Assembly (NCBI RefSeq): GCF_019649055.1
Contig: NW_026570440.1
Location: 1 to 64,000 of the forward strand
Reading direction: 5' to 3'
Length of the DNA stretch: 64,000 nt
Source: Paramacrobiotus metropolitanus
Taxonomy: Eukaryota; Tardigrada; Eutardigrada; Parachela; Macrobiotidae
Shown: one piece after another, positions 23,213 through 36,349 of the stretch
Layout: each line of letters starts with the position of its first letter
Position numbering within the stretch: position 1 is the stretch's first letter
Translations under genes and position numbers: made by a program
Notes under the pieces: generated by a model
Told to the model about the DNA's origin: nothing
Database searches by the model: none
The model's input: the letters and a program-made list of their open reading frames with translations, nothing else

Positions 23213-24037
23213 AACAGCAAGAGTACATCAATTGAGCTTCGTGCTAATTTGCTATATCAGTTTTCTTCGTGCTATATCAGTTTTCTTCACTTGGGATCTT
23301 CTCACCGTATTCATATTCATTCGTTCTGCTTTTGAGAGAAATGCTTTCCGTTTCCGTCGACGTGCAGTTCTGGTGAAGTTTTCTTGACGTAGCTTAGAAT
23401 GCCATTGTGGAATGATTTTGTACGGTTTGGCTACTTAAATTTAGCGTCGTAGGTTCCGTAGCGGTTGTAAAATATGTAATAGTTACAAAATAATCGCAAC
23501 GTGCGGCATTTTAATCCAGCATAGTCACAGTGAAAAAAACCCGTACGATTGTCAATTCTGCACTAAAGAGATCGCGCACAACAGCTTGAAGTCTCCCGCG
23601 CTGAATTTCTATAGGAACCGGTTGAGGCAGACCGAAAGATACAAAAAAAATGAGACTACAGAACTGCAGATACTTACGAGTAGGCAAGTAGGGCCCAGAC
23701 TCCACTCAGCTCCTTGTGTACCACAAATCGTATCGTCTCTTTCATACCTAGCTGACCTAGATAAAATGAAGCGATACCGATAGGCGACATTCGTCTCTGA
23801 ACTCTCTTTGGAGCAGGTAGAGAACGCCATGCCGTATCTGTCATTCTGCAGCTGTGTAACGCTGCAGGTGGACACCAATCACCCACAACGATATTTAAAT
23901 ACATGGCTCACGCCGAAGCGGGTCGGTTGTTCTGAAACCCCCAATCCGTAAAGAATTTCGAAGGTCCTCCTTGCACCTCAATCAAAACTAGCCTCGTGAG
24001 TAGAATAACAACTTTTGACACGTACCTCGGCATCATC
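23213..24037. other. Intergenic between paralogs C and D
   Basis: No coding signal, RNA gene or transposon end recognised. Confidence 0.45.
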
Positions 24038-26603
24038 ATGAACGCAACGCCCCGATACTTTCGCCGGTTGTATTCCGGCGCACGCCAAGTCAACTACGGG
24101 AACACGGTGCTCGTGCAACGGGATAACGGCCAGTGGTGGCTGGGATACGTTCAGGATATGGCGGCGACAATTTCTTCGTCGACTTCGATGCCAGCGCAAT
24201 CGACGCAGAATGGATTCACTCCCGCCATCTGTTCCACCATGAACTCACGGACCCGCTAAGTAACCGTTCGGTGTCGGCGGCGCTGCGCGACGAGCCAGGT
24301 GGCCCTCTGGTGTTCCGCCCAGCCACCGTCCTCCGCTCTCTGTTTCGAATGTTCTACATCGTACGTGTGAAGATGAAAAAGTTCGGATCAAAATGCGCGG
24401 ACCTGCCACCTTGTACACCATAATCGGTTCGCCAGTGGATCGCCACTGCCGGGCGACTGCTTTTTCGGGAGAACTACCGGGATTCTGTACAAAAAGCATG
24501 TGATCAAATTCCCCAACGCCCACCTGCTGCGCGATCTGGGTTTCGTGCCCCTTTTCTGGCGGATACATGTCAGTTGGAGTTGCAGCCGGGCGCACTGTGC
24601 AATTCCGCGTGTGAATATGAACGGATGGAATCGCGCGATCGTCTTTTATTCATTTGCAAAAAAACCCATCGGACGTTTGGTTGGAGGGAGCATGAGGTTA
24701 ATGTCGGCTGCCGGATGTTTGTGCGAGTGGATGCCGATACGGTCACACTGGTGTGCCTTGAATTTCAAAGGATACACGCTGGTACCTTTTCTGGCATAAC
24801 GAACACGCCACTGCAAACGGTATGTTTGGGACGGAGCATCTCTGAGGAATGCCTGCGAAAGCTATCTCAGCGAACAACTAGCGGAACGGTCTACTGTTGT
24901 TCTCGTTCCTCTACAGGGATTTCTTAAACATGGTCAGTGATCCAGCAAGTACCTTCATTTTGTCGATGTTTCATTTCACCTAAATATATTTGCAGTTTTG
25001 GATGAGCCGTGCATCACCGATCTCCTACACCCAGTCCTGTGTGATAGTCTGCTTAATATGGATATCGAAACACAGCTAAGGACGCATCGGTATGTCAACG
25101 TGCAATAGTTAAAATAAGGTTTAACGAATGTGACCCAGTATATGGCATCAAATTCATGTTTATGCGCGAATTTTCGCTTTCGTCCCCAAAGTTTTTGCAC
25201 TGATATTTCGCAGCCAAATGACCTATTTGTATTGCCGTCAAAATCGTTTTTGGGGGTTGTCGATGAAATAAAATTCCAAAGCGTTTGAATGCAAACAGAG
25301 GGTGCGTTCGCTTTTATTAGTAACTGATCTTCTTGAATTTTTGCACTTAAAAGCGTATTAAAATGTGTATCATTTTACACCCATCCAGGTTCTGTCATTT
25401 CTTCTAAATTGTAAATCAAATTTTAAACTTTTCCACTTCATTTCAACATTTTTACATTTTCACCAGCCTGGCACCGTGTACCGGGTCACTTCTGTCGACT
25501 AACCACGCGTTTGCACTAATTTGCACTGGAATAATGCACTACTCAATACTCATTATCAGCTTTGCTGTACGTGTACAGATACACAGCTTTCCGTTTTTCA
25601 AACAAAGGCATTAATAATTGCTCCATAGAGTGTGCGCACTGTGGAGGCTTCTCCTGGTGGAACCGATAAACCGTCGGGACATCATCTTCGACAGCCGGCA
25701 AAAGTGCCAAAGGCAACCGTATAATCAGGATTTCATGGGTGAAAAGTATTTCCGCATCTGGAAATTGGTGACCATTCTGAACCACACACTGAATAAGCAG
25801 ACCCGAACGCTGGTGCTGATTGACAACGATAAGTCTAGCTCGAAATTAACCGCCCGCTTTAACGTCAAAGATAAACTCGTTAGCCATCAAAATGCTGCTG
25901 CTAGCCAAAGGCATTCGTCTGCCGCGAATCATTGCTGTGAACGGTTGGCATGACGCGGATACATCCTCGTGTGCCCTCTTGACCTTTACGCGCAGTAAAC
26001 ACAGCGGGGACTACGAATGCTGGACTTTGTCCTATCTGATGTCGGTGTGTCAGGAAATACTGCTGATCCAATTACAACGCATCCGCAGCCATCACGGGAA
26101 CCGCTCTGGACATACTGTACCACGATGAATCAGCCTTGTCGCAACGCGAAAAGGGTTTACTACGTCGCCACGACGGCATTCAGTCGAACGTTGTTATTCC
26201 TATCCTGCGCTTTCCGCTCCACGGAAACGGCTGCGGAACAGTGTCGACGCTTTCTAACCGCCGCCAACGAGAACTGCCTTGCTGTCGCTCAACATGTGCG
26301 TGCAAGCTTCACCGCGCTACATGCACGCTGGGTGCGGACGGTGTGCTATCCGGACGCGTGGACCGCCATTCGTCAGTTCCTGCAACTGTGAGTGACCACC
26401 ACGTTTTGCTTTCAGGGTAAATTTTGCTAGATTTATACTGAATGACCGCTTTTTGTTCAAGCAGGTTTAACGGCTTCACTCCCGGCGACAATCCACAGCG
26501 ATGGGATGTGATGGATCTCCGTCAACTGGACACGGACACATTGACCAATGTGACATTCGCTGCATTGTACGGATTTTTGGTAGAGCTTACGTTGAGGCAG
26601 TAA
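24038..26603 (+). pseudogene. Tudor-like tandem family, paralog D (heavily disrupted)
   Basis: Exons 24038-24932, 24996-25089, 25629-26387 and 26465-26603, with GT-AG borders matching the family. Exon 1 starts MNATPRYFRRLYSGARQVNY. Exon 2 encodes LDEPCITDLLHPVLCD; exon 4 ends FAALYGFLVELTLRQ. About seven single-base indels break the frame: four in exon 1 (near 24165, 24390, 24560 and 24820) and three in exon 3 (near 25880, 26055 and 26220). This is the most damaged full-length copy, although nucleotide similarity to C and E remains high. Intron 2 is 539 bp and holds nothing I recognise. Confidence 0.68.
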
Positions 26604-29600
26604 GCATTGCGCTGTGTTGTTCTGTGGCAGCTTTGAACCATGCTCTGGATAAACTGCTTTGGATCTTTTCGAAAAGATAATGCTGCTTGCTCGTCGTTCT
26701 TCTTTTTCAAGAAGCGGTTGCGACTGTTTTCCTGCTAACATGCATTACCAACTGTTCCTATCGAGTAGCCTGCAACCCCGATGTGAATACTATTATGCGG
26801 GCTGAGAAATTTTACCATGTTCTGGAGCGGTTTGGTCCTTTTTTACAGTAGCATAGTTCGCACTTGCACAGCACTTATGAAATAATGGCACATATAAAAT
26901 AGCCGGTCGAGGTGCCGGTGTCCGTTTGTTATAGTCACAATGGCAGATTCGTATATACTCAACATCATCATCGTGAGCAGAAGGCTCCATACTTATTCTT
27001 AGTTGTAGTTTCGTCACATTAATTAGTCACATTAATTGGTATTTGCCAGAATTTGTTTAGAACCAGACAGGACCCACGAGTTTCCTATCGGAGCGTGAGA
27101 CTACACCATGGTGCTTCACTGAAATGAGTGAATGAGGAATAACCCATGCCCACATAATTATGCAAACTTTCTTACCCAGTCTGCCGCTGCTTCTGATTTC
27201 ACTGCATTCTGTAAAAAAGGCACACGCCCTACTCCTACTGATAAGTCACGTATCATCACATGAACGCAGAGTCGCAAAACAAGTTGACAATACATTTCAC
27301 TTTAAGAACTTAAAGTTATCGTAGAGTTTCGGAGAGAACTATTTGACAGCAGTTAGTTTCTCCGTTGGTTTCACAACAATTAATATCTCCTTGGTCGTAA
27401 TTTGTTCAACCCCTATTTAGCGCAGATTTTGGAGTTTGTGGTCAGATGCACTTAGTAATTTTGCGTTTACTTAAGGCCATGGCTATGTCGACTTAATTCG
27501 TTTAGAAAATGCAACATTCATAGTTATTCGAAAACTTAAACAGCTTCTCGATCTGCCTGTTTACATAGTTAAATCCGAGAAAAATTCAGTACTAACAAAC
27601 CGAGACATAAATCGAGCGAGTCACTTTAAAATCGGCCTCAAAGTTACCACCCCAAAAAAACTAACTAGTCCGAACACACTCAGGGGAGATTTGGGGAAGT
27701 CTAGTCACAATGTGGACAATAAAAACCCCAGCACCTTGCGAGAGCTTTTTTGAAAAAACTAAATTTTAAAGTTGTAAATAGCGATAAACACTTTTCTAGT
27801 TGCTTCTTACAGCAATAACTTCGGTAAAACTTAGTTTTTTCAAAATCGCTCTCGCAGTTAAACTTTTGAGATGTTCACCCACCGACTGTGTGATTTTTGT
27901 AATAAAAAATGTGCTCCGTAAATGACTAGTTACGTTTCAAAGCTTATCGACCGCTTTTTAAACGGGTGCCTTTGAAAGTTCATGCAAGTTTACATCAGTC
28001 ATGTGCATGCTGACTGTTACAGCCCACCAAATGTATCAAACCAAGGAGACTATCCAGACAGGCGATTGTCCGCTTCCTACCACACGTATGTGTGACCAAA
28101 ATCTATTGTCTTTCGGTGTTTGCTTTCATTCTACTGACCAGTGCTCGATTTATGGCTGTCATTAAAACAAAAGATGTAGATCTCCGATCTTTGCTTCCCA
28201 TTGCTTTCATTGAATATGCGCAAACTCGTATATGCGTACGTAATGGTGAGCCGAGCAAGTCACTGCTTCCACCGTTACTTCGTTTATTTGGTTGACTTAA
28301 AAATTCATATTTCATAACCCCGCAATCCTGTCACTTCGGTGTTCCTGCCATCTAACAAAGCGGTCTCCGATCTGTATAGCGGCTTCTTTTTGCAAAATGG
28401 CATTTTAGAATTAAAGCCATCATAGCCATCCCTTAAGTACGTACTTATTTTGCGGTTACTTACTTTGTGGCATGTTAACCTATCTATGTGAACATACTAT
28501 GCTTTGTTTAACACTGAAACTTTGAATTTGCAGTATAAATTTGAATACCGTAAGAGTATAATCGAAAGACCGCATCCTTATTATTTTAACGTTAGACTTC
28601 TACACCATTCTGAAAGAATAGTTTGCGCCGTTCGTACTATTATCGCAAAATCAACAAAAACCCCAGAAAACGCTTGGTCGTTTACCGTTGTTACGGGAAG
28701 CGTTGCGGGCTCAGCCGGCTGTATTAATGGGAAGGATGGTAGGATTTCCAGAGACTTTGTTATTTTAAGCGTACTCTGTACATGTATTGATGTCATCGCA
28801 TGTTCGTATACGGTACAGCCGGTATACACTGATGACTGATGTATTATGCGGTGCAACCGGTACTCTTTAAGCTCGGCTCAGCCGGCAAAAGAACCAGTCG
28901 GGGCAACCGGCAATATTTTCCAATAAAAACATTCCAGTATGTTATACCGCTTTCATGTTCCGCCGTACTCGTAAGATCAGTATACAGTAGATACTTATTA
29001 AGCCGCACGGGACTTAATAAGGAACACCTATGGCAGAGTTTTTATTGCTTTTCAGTGTATCGGTTTTTGTTAATCATGAAAATAATACTCTGTGCCTAGT
29101 ATTATCAATGCTTATGCACTTGTTGTTATTTCGGTGTCTGGTCAAGAATAAACAGAATGGTCGTTGACTCGTTAGTATACTGGACAATATAGTTTATTCG
29201 GCTCAGCAGTCAAATCTGGGGGCCAGCACAGCCTTCATCAGAGCTGATTAACTCACGATTCGCAGTGCAAAAGCTAGAGGGAGAGAGCTGTCTGACGTCT
29301 GTTATTGCTTCTTTATAAGCACGACTGGTGTCGTTGCATTTTCAAGCTAACCTAGATAATTAATTCATACTACTTCGCTCTCTGAGAGCGAAAGCCATAT
29401 TCTGCAAATTGATTTCTCTTCTGACAAGTAAACAGCGTCAGATCGCCAAGCCTTTTTTTCAAGCTATCTTCACTTGTTCTTAACTTTATAGTTTTTTATC
29501 TACCGCTCGATTACTGTATATCTGTATTCACCAAGCGATTGTACAAAATCGTAACATCGTCCGTAATTACATGTTTGAGCACGGCGTGTATGTAATTGTC

Positions 29601-29768
29601 CAACCCGTCCAAACGGCTTACTAGTTCAGAATCCCTACAGAATTTACATGGTAGATTTGGCAGTGAACTGACAATAAACTCCCTATAGTGTCAGATCCTC
29701 CCACTAGGGCTTAGATCTTTCCTACAGTATTCCTGCAGTTTGACATCTGCGATTCGTACTACGGAACC
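26604..29768. other. 3.2-kb intergenic stretch upstream of paralog E
   Basis: AT-rich, with only short unconvincing ORFs. Short GCCGG-rich repeats occur near 28700-28910. A stretch from about 29140 to 29420 has an LTR-like look, but I could not find paired ends. No gene is supported. Confidence 0.4.
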
Positions 29769-30669
29769 ATGAACGCGACGCCCCGATACTTTCGGCAACT
29801 ATATTCCGGTGCACGTCAAGTGAATTATGGTAACACGGTGCTGGTGTGCCGGGGCCCCGGCCAATGGTGGCTGGGATACGTTCAGGATATTGATGGCGAA
29901 CGCTTCTTAATTGACTTTGACGCCAGTACAGTCAATGCAGAATGGATTCACTCACACAGTCTGCTCCATCATCACTTCACTTTGATGAGGAACCGCGATC
30001 GCTCGGAAATGGTGGCGCTGCGTATTGTGGAAGGAGGCCCCATGGTGCTACACCCGGCCACCATAATCCACATGCTGAGTTTAAGTTTCTACGTCGTGCG
30101 TGTGGATGGTCAGGGTACTGAGAGGCCAAGTGCGCAGCAGGCAACCTATCTTGTGCACTTCACTCAGTTTACCCGTAGGCCGAGAGCCAGCGACAGCTTG
30201 TCTGGGGAATGCACAGGGATTGTGTACAAGAAACACGTCCTCAGCTTTCCCAAAGCTCATTTGCTTCGCGATATGGATTTCATGCCCAGCTTTCTGGTCA
30301 AAACCTGCCAGCTAGGGTTGGATGTGGGTGCGATGTGCTACTCCAGCTGTCGGCATACACAAGAAGAGCGTACGGATGAGTTTACTTTTAGTTGCACCAC
30401 AACACATATGCCGCCTTTCGGAGAGGATTATGGATTCATTGTCGGCTGCCGAGTGTTTGTGCGAGCGAATATCGATACCATCACTCTGGTTTGCGCCGAA
30501 GTTCACAAGTACGTCTGCCGGCGTAGTTCATGGCTGTACAGTCATGCAGCTTGCAGTATGTTCTGGAGCGTAGATTCACTAAGGGAAGCCTGCGAAAACT
30601 ATCTCAGTGTGCAACTAGCCGAACAGCCTAATATCGTCCAGGTGCCTTTACAGGACTTTCTTGACCATG
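29769..30669 (+). CDS. Tudor-like tandem family, paralog E, exon 1 (intact)
   Basis: The only copy whose first exon is fully open: 300 codons from ATG to a donor CATG|GTGAGT at 30670. It contains the Tudor-like segment (about residues 16-60: GNTVLV, QWWLGYVQDIDG, DFDAS, EWIHS), a middle block YKKHVLSFPKAHLLRDMDF, and FVRANIDTITLVCAEVH, then SMFWSVDSLREACENYLS. Intron 1 should be about 80-140 bp but now spans 29.3 kb because of nested transposons. The downstream part (59972-60751) is deleted internally, so a complete protein is unlikely. Cellular role unknown. Confidence 0.7.
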
Positions 30670-30828
30670 GTGAGTGTTTTGACTCTATGATGTATCAGTA
30701 TGAGGTTTTGTGAGTCTAACTACATTAAGAGTACAGTAAAACCTGTGACTTTGAACACTCGCGTAAATTGAACACTGGTGTACATTGAACGGTTATTACG
30801 GAACCGACGCGTCTCGTAGACTAATAAT

Positions 30829-31690
30829 CAGTGTTGTATTTACTATTGCCCCAAAACCTTACTTACTTTTTCCTTTTCGTCTGGCCATTGATTTTACTAT
30901 TTACTTTGCTATTTACTTTTCATAATCTTCCTTCTTTACTTTTACTTACTTTTTACTTTTTTTATCGTAACCTTACTTACTTTTACTAACTTAGTAATCA
31001 GTAGTAAAATAGTATTTACTATTCGTGTTTTGCGACAAATCGCAGTACGCAACAAAAGTTTTCAGTTTTGCCATATTCGTTTCTGAAGCATATTACGTAC
31101 CTAAAACAAAAATAACTGCTTGTACTACTCTGGGACAGTGTGTACACCGATTAATTTTAATTTGTGCTCAGAAATTTGTTTCAATGAAGCGATTTGGTTC
31201 CGTGTAAAATTACAGTACTTATGTTTTGACAAAAATTAGCAAAAGTCATTACACCGTATCGGGTGTAAAGGTAAGCATTGCAGTGAAGCGGCACTAGCTA
31301 GTATGCCTGGCAGTCACGTAACTCGCCCACCTAAGCGGTTCAAAGCGCGTCTGCAGTGCAGCGAAATTTTTGGTGATTCAGAAGAAAACCTGTACTGCCA
31401 AATGTAACTGCCATGGAAAAAATCATGTTCAGCAGAATTCTGATGACGCTCGTCACTTTTATCTGTTGCGGACGCTTAGTAAAAAGAATGTTTTACTAAT
31501 TAAACTATTCCCTTTTCGCGCCTCTTACTTTTACTTACTATTTACTTTTCAAGCCTCGGCTGCTCTTACTTTTACTTTACTTTTACTTTTCCGTTTTGCT
31601 GCTTACTTACTTTTTACTTAATTAGTAAGAGGCAAAAATGGCTTACTAAGTACGGTTTACTATTTACTTTTACTAAGTAAAGCAACACTA
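30829..31690. mobile_element. hAT-like MITE with TTTACTTAC-type subterminal repeats
   Basis: The ends CAGTGTTGTATTTACT and, inverted, TAGTGTTGCTTTACTT are similar to hAT termini. Both sides carry dense degenerate repeats of TTACTTTTAC type (30855-31020 and 31495-31680), which in hAT elements serve as transposase sites. The flanks TAGACTAA (30817-30824) and TAGACTAT (31691-31698) form a 7/8 match of the 8-bp size expected for hAT, offset by four bases on the left. There is no transposase ORF. It lies inside the pogo-like element. Confidence 0.6.
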
Positions 31691-31907
31691 TAGACTATAA
31701 CACAGGGGGGCCCTCGCGTATACTGAACAACTCCCTAAAGTGAACATTGAACAAATTAGCTGGAACGGATCTAACTATTTACTAATATTTAGACCTTTGA
31801 GAAGGAACAAAGCGTCGGAATCTGGTTTCGAGAGCGAAAAAAGCACGAAAAAAGCGCGTAACGGACCAGAGTTTATTAGACATTCGCTGGTTACAACATT
31901 AACTCCA

Positions 31908-32267
31908 TCTAAAGCTAGATCCAGAATGGATCCAGAGACGGAGACAGAAACGGCATCTATCCCATGGAAGCGAGCGATACGATATGGATCGCGAGCTATG
32001 CGGAAACACAAACGTCGCACCGTAAATCGCTGACTTTTAATAATATTGAAAGTCTGCACAACAGAAATCAACAAGTGATCGGCACAACTCGATCGTAACA
32101 CGTAGAGCCCGTTCAACAGTGTGCAACACCGTGCAGCACGTGCTATGCCGCGCCCACTATCAAAACGCAAGCCAATCAGAAGAGACACAACACAGACACG
32201 TAATCCTAAGGCGTAGCGCCACAGGCGTAGCGCCACTGACGTGAACGCTAGTGATCCCGGTCTCACA
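31908..32267 (-). repeat. 3' LTR of the giant element
   Basis: 360 bp. In element sense it begins TGTGAGACC and ends TTTAGA, so the terminal CA is lacking. A direct repeat GTGGCGCTACGCCT occurs twice near the U3 start. Preceded by TCCA at 31904-31907. Confidence 0.92.
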
Positions 32268-33605
32268 TGCCTCTGGGGGGATGCCGAGCTCCTGTGAGGC
32301 TGGACACACTCCCGAATCCACGAGAAGACGACGGTCGCCAGTGTCTGTGTGTGCTCAAAAGAAAACATCAAATTCCTTATTCCATTTTATCACATCAATT
32401 CCATAAAGGCACAATTCCATTTAATACAATGTAAAATAAAGAGATCCAATTATAAAAATACTATCAAATCATTAGGAACAGATCAACAAAAGTATTAATC
32501 AAATGTAGACTAGGATCCTCCATTTCTGACTCGTAAAGGTCACAGGTCCTGTCCACCGTTTTCCGCACTTTGGCCCATTCCGCTCTGTTGAGCAATCCTG
32601 CGCATCCATAATGCGACTTCATCACAATCAGCTTGAGAATCGGGTGCGTATCAAGTACGACTTAGGAATACTGCTTCAATCTTTGGAATAAGGTGCGTAT
32701 CAATTGTACGACTTCAAATGAGATCCATAAAAGGTCATGGAGGGACGTCGTGTAGACAAGCGTAGTTCGCTTCCTCCCTGGTAAAGGTCATCCTTTATTG
32801 AGATGATCCGTTGAGCTGTGCGACTCATCTGGGTTAATGGTCCCAAAAGGTCATGCGACTTAGATTCCGATACGGTGACTCTGTTGGGCAATTGATGATC
32901 CCAAAGGTCATCCGACTTTTCTTCAAACTTCCATTAAAGGTCATGGAGGGACTTAGCCAATTTTCTGCGGCTTTCAAGCACTTCTTTGCTTGCCTCTCTG
33001 GTAAAGACTTGATTTGACCTTTCCGTCGCACATCCAACTTCAACATGCCTCGAGCGGCCAGAGTGCCGGCAAGTCTTGTTCGCCGCTTGTGCCGCTTGTG
33101 GCTTACGTTATTACGAAATCCGGCTTGGTTACCGTAGTTTTCTCGTTTTAATTTTGTCACTGAATCGCTTAAAAGAGTGCCGGCATAGTTTACCGTAACA
33201 ACTCTAATGAGGCCGGCTGGTTGCCGCATTAAGTTAACCTCATCAATATTCCACCTGTTGTCTTTCTCTTTTCGCCGCTTGTGGCCCTTTCGTCTTCAAG
33301 AGATCCGGCTTGATTACCGTCGTTTCTCTTGTCAATTTATAACACTGAATCGCTTAAGGAGGAGAGCCGGCTAACTGCCGTAACTACTCCCTTGGGGCCG
33401 GCTTTATAGACCGAATCAATTTCAACCCCAATAACACTCCACATGATTTCTTTTAGGCAATTCTGTGCTATAAACGCTGCAAACAACAAATACACAAATA
33501 CAATTAATGTTAACATGTCACATATCACGCCCTTTATACAACACCATTTTTCATCTTTGTGACGTACCGACAAAATGCCGTAGACGTCCTTTCAATAGTG
33601 TGATC
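32268..33605 (-). other. Giant element 3' non-coding region with octamers and a 185-bp repeat
   Basis: Holds about six AAAGGTCA octamers between 32535 and 32942 on the + strand and one in the opposite sense near 33014. A diverged tandem repeat of about 185 bp follows (units from about 33090 and 33275, marked by CCGCTTGTGG, CCGGCTT and TGAATCGCTT). No clear polypurine tract precedes the 3' LTR; the purine-rich strand here is the opposite one (CTGGGGGGATG). Confidence 0.6.
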
Positions 33606-33998
33606 CTAACGATCAGCACTATTCCATTTCATTTGAATCGCCCTCGCCATCTCTTGGCGGGCGTTTCTTGGCACTTTCGGGTTGATTACGGTCAGATGTT
33701 CGATCAATTGGTTCAGTTGAATCAACTTCCATGACCTTTGACGGGTCAACTTCTCGCTGGCCACGACCTTTTCCTTGACGGCTCCGCTTAACCGCCTCAA
33801 GTCGATGGCGTGCGTCATTTTCTTCCAGTCGTAATTTCGGTTATCAGGGTCGCTGGCCAATCGACGTTGCACATCAGCGAGATTATCCCGAAGCTGCTGG
33901 TTCCGTATACCGCGTCGTCCCATCTGGTTAGGAGCGCGTTCCGAGCGGTCGCTTTTCTTCACCAGGAATTCATCGATGTACGTTTCAACTCCGTCCAC
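33606..33998 (-). CDS. Giant element ORF m: 130-aa basic helical protein
   Basis: Last ORF before the 3' non-coding end, ATG at 33998. Highly charged, helical (QQLRDNLADVQRRLASD, AVKEKVVASEKLTRQRSW). It may be the C-terminal part of ORF l shifted by an indel. No domain recognised. Confidence 0.45.
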   Translation of the reverse strand: MDGVETYIDEFLVKKSDRSERAPNQMGRRGIRNQQLRDNLADVQRRLASDPDNRNYDWKKMTHAIDLRRLSGAVKEKVVASEKLTRQRSWKLIQLNQLIEHLTVINPKVPRNARQEMARAIQMKWNSADR

Positions 33999-34074
33999 TG
34001 GTTCGACGTAGTCACTTCCCAGGAATCTTTGATCTTATTGACCCTTTCTTCAACTTGGGAGGCATGGCGCTGTA

Positions 34075-34923
34075 TCAAGTTGCCCTTTCCATTCGTGTCT
34101 TACACTTTTTCAGCGCCTTTCGAGCTGTATGCGCTATGCTGATATGTTCCATCGGTTGTCCCAATTTAGCGACATGAGCTCGGAAGAACGGTGGAATGTC
34201 GTCCTTCATAGTATTAGACACCAATTGATTCTGTGTCTTGTAATGTGCCAGTCTCGCGGCAAAGACCTTTTGCCCCATCCTTTTTGCGGCATAGTCCTTA
34301 GGATCCACCTGTAGTCCTATCGATGCTCTTGCTGCATGCAACTTGAAGGCTGGATTCACATGTCGTAAAACGTACTGAGCCACATATTCTTGTCGTTCGG
34401 GATAATCTGTGTAATAAAATTGTGTCATCCCAATTGGGTCAGTCGTATCCAGCGGCACATCCAATAGACTCAAATCCACTAAACTGTGTAGCCCATTCCG
34501 GTGGATAGGGAGATAACAATCTCGCGCAGAGTCGCGAGGGATGTATAGTCGATGGAATTTTCCTTCTTCCACTTCCTGTTTAATCTCTCTCGCATATCCT
34601 GAGTCAAGTAAGAATTGGCGCAGCTGATTCAGTATCATACCGATCTTGTTAGCTTCGGCCGAATCCGACTCTATTCCGAAGTATCGACAAATTTCAACTG
34701 TTTGCTCGTCAATATCATTCATATTATATTCCATATCGATGATATCCGGTTGTCGGTTATTGAATCTGGAGTTCTGTCGCTGTTCAGCCTGGCGACGATT
34801 ATCCGGTTCACGAGGACCTTCTGATTCACGTCGATCTCCTGATTCGGGCTGCGACGGTTCGTTACTCGCCGGTGTAGCCGGTTGAAGGTCACTATCCAGA
34901 ATCACATTTCGTCGATGGGTCAC
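34075..34923 (-). CDS. Giant element ORF l: 282-aa, folded-looking
   Basis: Overlaps the end of k by 32 nt in another frame. After a disordered N terminus it shows a compact, low-repeat region (VEICRYFGIESDSAEANKIG, FHRLYIPRDSARDCYLPIHR, FYYTDYPERQEYVAQYVLRH). It looks like a real globular domain, possibly a capsid-like or replication protein, but I cannot assign it. The start used is GTG; the true start may lie upstream by fusion with k. Confidence 0.55.
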   Translation of the reverse strand: MTHRRNVILDSDLQPATPASNEPSQPESGDRRESEGPREPDNRRQAEQRQNSRFNNRQPDIIDMEYNMNDIDEQTVEICRYFGIESDSAEANKIGMILNQLRQFLLDSGYAREIKQEVEEGKFHRLYIPRDSARDCYLPIHRNGLHSLVDLSLLDVPLDTTDPIGMTQFYYTDYPERQEYVAQYVLRHVNPAFKLHAARASIGLQVDPKDYAAKRMGQKVFAARLAHYKTQNQLVSNTMKDDIPPFFRAHVAKLGQPMEHISIAHTARKALKKCKTRMERAT

Positions 34924-36349
34924 GTTTCTTGAGACGTTTCCGCAATCGAGCTGGTCCTTCCATCAAGTCATCTTCTTGTACGACACTCACAATTGGATCC
35001 ACTACATGAACCATTGACTCCACCCGCTGATACTTTGGGGGTGAATCTTCCCTTTCCGCGCTCGATGACCTTTTACTCGCGCCAGATTCGAAACTCGCAT
35101 AATACTTGGTTCGTTCTTGCCATCTCTTATCGTGTGGGTCTGGTGTTCGGTTTCGCGTATGTTCGCGTCTTTTATCCCATGACCTTTCAGGTGTTGACAT
35201 TCTGACATTGCGGTTACGGAATGCAACTCCCATCGGCACCTAATGCCCTTGCTTTTCAGGTTCCGTACGGAATGTCTCCGCACGCCGTTTTTCTTCTCTT
35301 TCCCTTGTCGCTGCCAGAATCTTGGCTGTATCAATCTTCCGCTGGATGGTCATTTCTGTTATTTCATCTCCGTGGCGCACCCATCCTCTTCCGCCGCGGT
35401 AATCCCGGTCGCGAGAGCGTTCGCGTAACCTTTCAGTACGGTACTCACGTGTCCTTTCACGAGAGTGTTCACGTGACCTTTCACTCCGTCGTTCCGAAGT
35501 CCATTCATGTTCGCGTGAATGTCCGCGTGACCTTTCTCTATGCGGAGGCGATCGAGGTCGAATAAAACCTTCGTCCCGTTTGAAACTTCTGAGCGCCTGC
35601 AGCACATCGCTTTCAGTTTGGCGAGATTTTCGTAATTCGTCCATACGTCTTTCCACTTCCTTCTTTATGTATGGTGCCGGCGCGAATCCGTCTTGCAGTC
35701 GTTTTTTCTCCCGCAACAGCACTTTTAATAACTCGTCTGGCATAGCGGCTGGATCTTTCGTTAACGTTTCGATTTGAATGATTAGGGACTGACGTGTCAG
35801 ATGCACTTCTTCTTCATTAAGGCTGGCTGTAGGGGGTACAGCTGAACTCGATGAACTGGGCAGCGCCTCTCGTGCAGCCTGTTCACTTGCTCTCTTATTT
35901 TCCGCATTAATTTTCGCGCGGATTTCATCCTCCATTTGCTGAACTCGCATCTTCTCTTGATCTTCTTCAAACTTCTTCCGATATGCGTCTGTTTGTGGAC
36001 ATTTCAACGGCTCCAAGGTGTCATCCCAACCAGGTTCATTGTTCCGGATCGCTTCTCGATAACGATCTTCGAATAGCATTCGCTCTTCTACTGGGATGCT
36101 GCCGTAATTTCTTGCGCTTATCAAGTTGCGGAAGACGTCCAGGTTCCCAGGTTTGGCTTCCGAGATCCCAACGAGTGAAACAATATGTGGGTCCTCCAGT
36201 TTGTGAATGCATGTATAGCACGGGAATTTCTTATCAACCTTTTTGTTATTCCGTAAACAGTTCGGACACTTTGGGTTATAGCCCGTAGACCGATCGATAT
36301 CTGCCGTCGTTCCTGGACGTTTAGAAGTGGCTTGACCTTTCTGTGCCAT
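34892..36349 (-). CDS. Giant element ORF j/k: Cys4 motif and Arg/Ser/Glu-rich protein
   Basis: ATG at 36349. Near the N terminus a CPNCLRNNKKVDKKFPCYTC motif (CX2C, 12 residues, CX2C) looks like a small zinc finger. A coiled coil follows (RVQQMEDEIRAKINAENKRA), then an RS/RE-rich tract like that of splicing factors (SRGHSREHEW and similar). The frame ends at a single TAG (35240-35242) and remains open for another 115 codons, so j and k form one frame split by a stop. RNA binding is plausible; this is inference. Confidence 0.58.

Noticed and set aside
23230-23290. Direct repeat around TTCGTGCTATATCAGTTTTC downstream of paralog C
   Set aside because: A short local duplication without coding or structural consequence; not worth a separate feature.
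28092-28295. 67-codon frame with a hydrophobic N-terminal stretch like a signal peptide
   Set aside because: The frame starts at GTG, has no supporting splice or promoter signal, and is short; not reported as a gene.
29140-29760. LTR-like stretch upstream of paralog E
   Set aside because: I could not find matched termini or a target duplication, so no element is called.
31775-32371. 198-codon - strand frame covering the left giant LTR, repeated in part at 51853-52251
   Set aside because: It is explained by the LTR sequence itself being present twice; composition is not protein-like.
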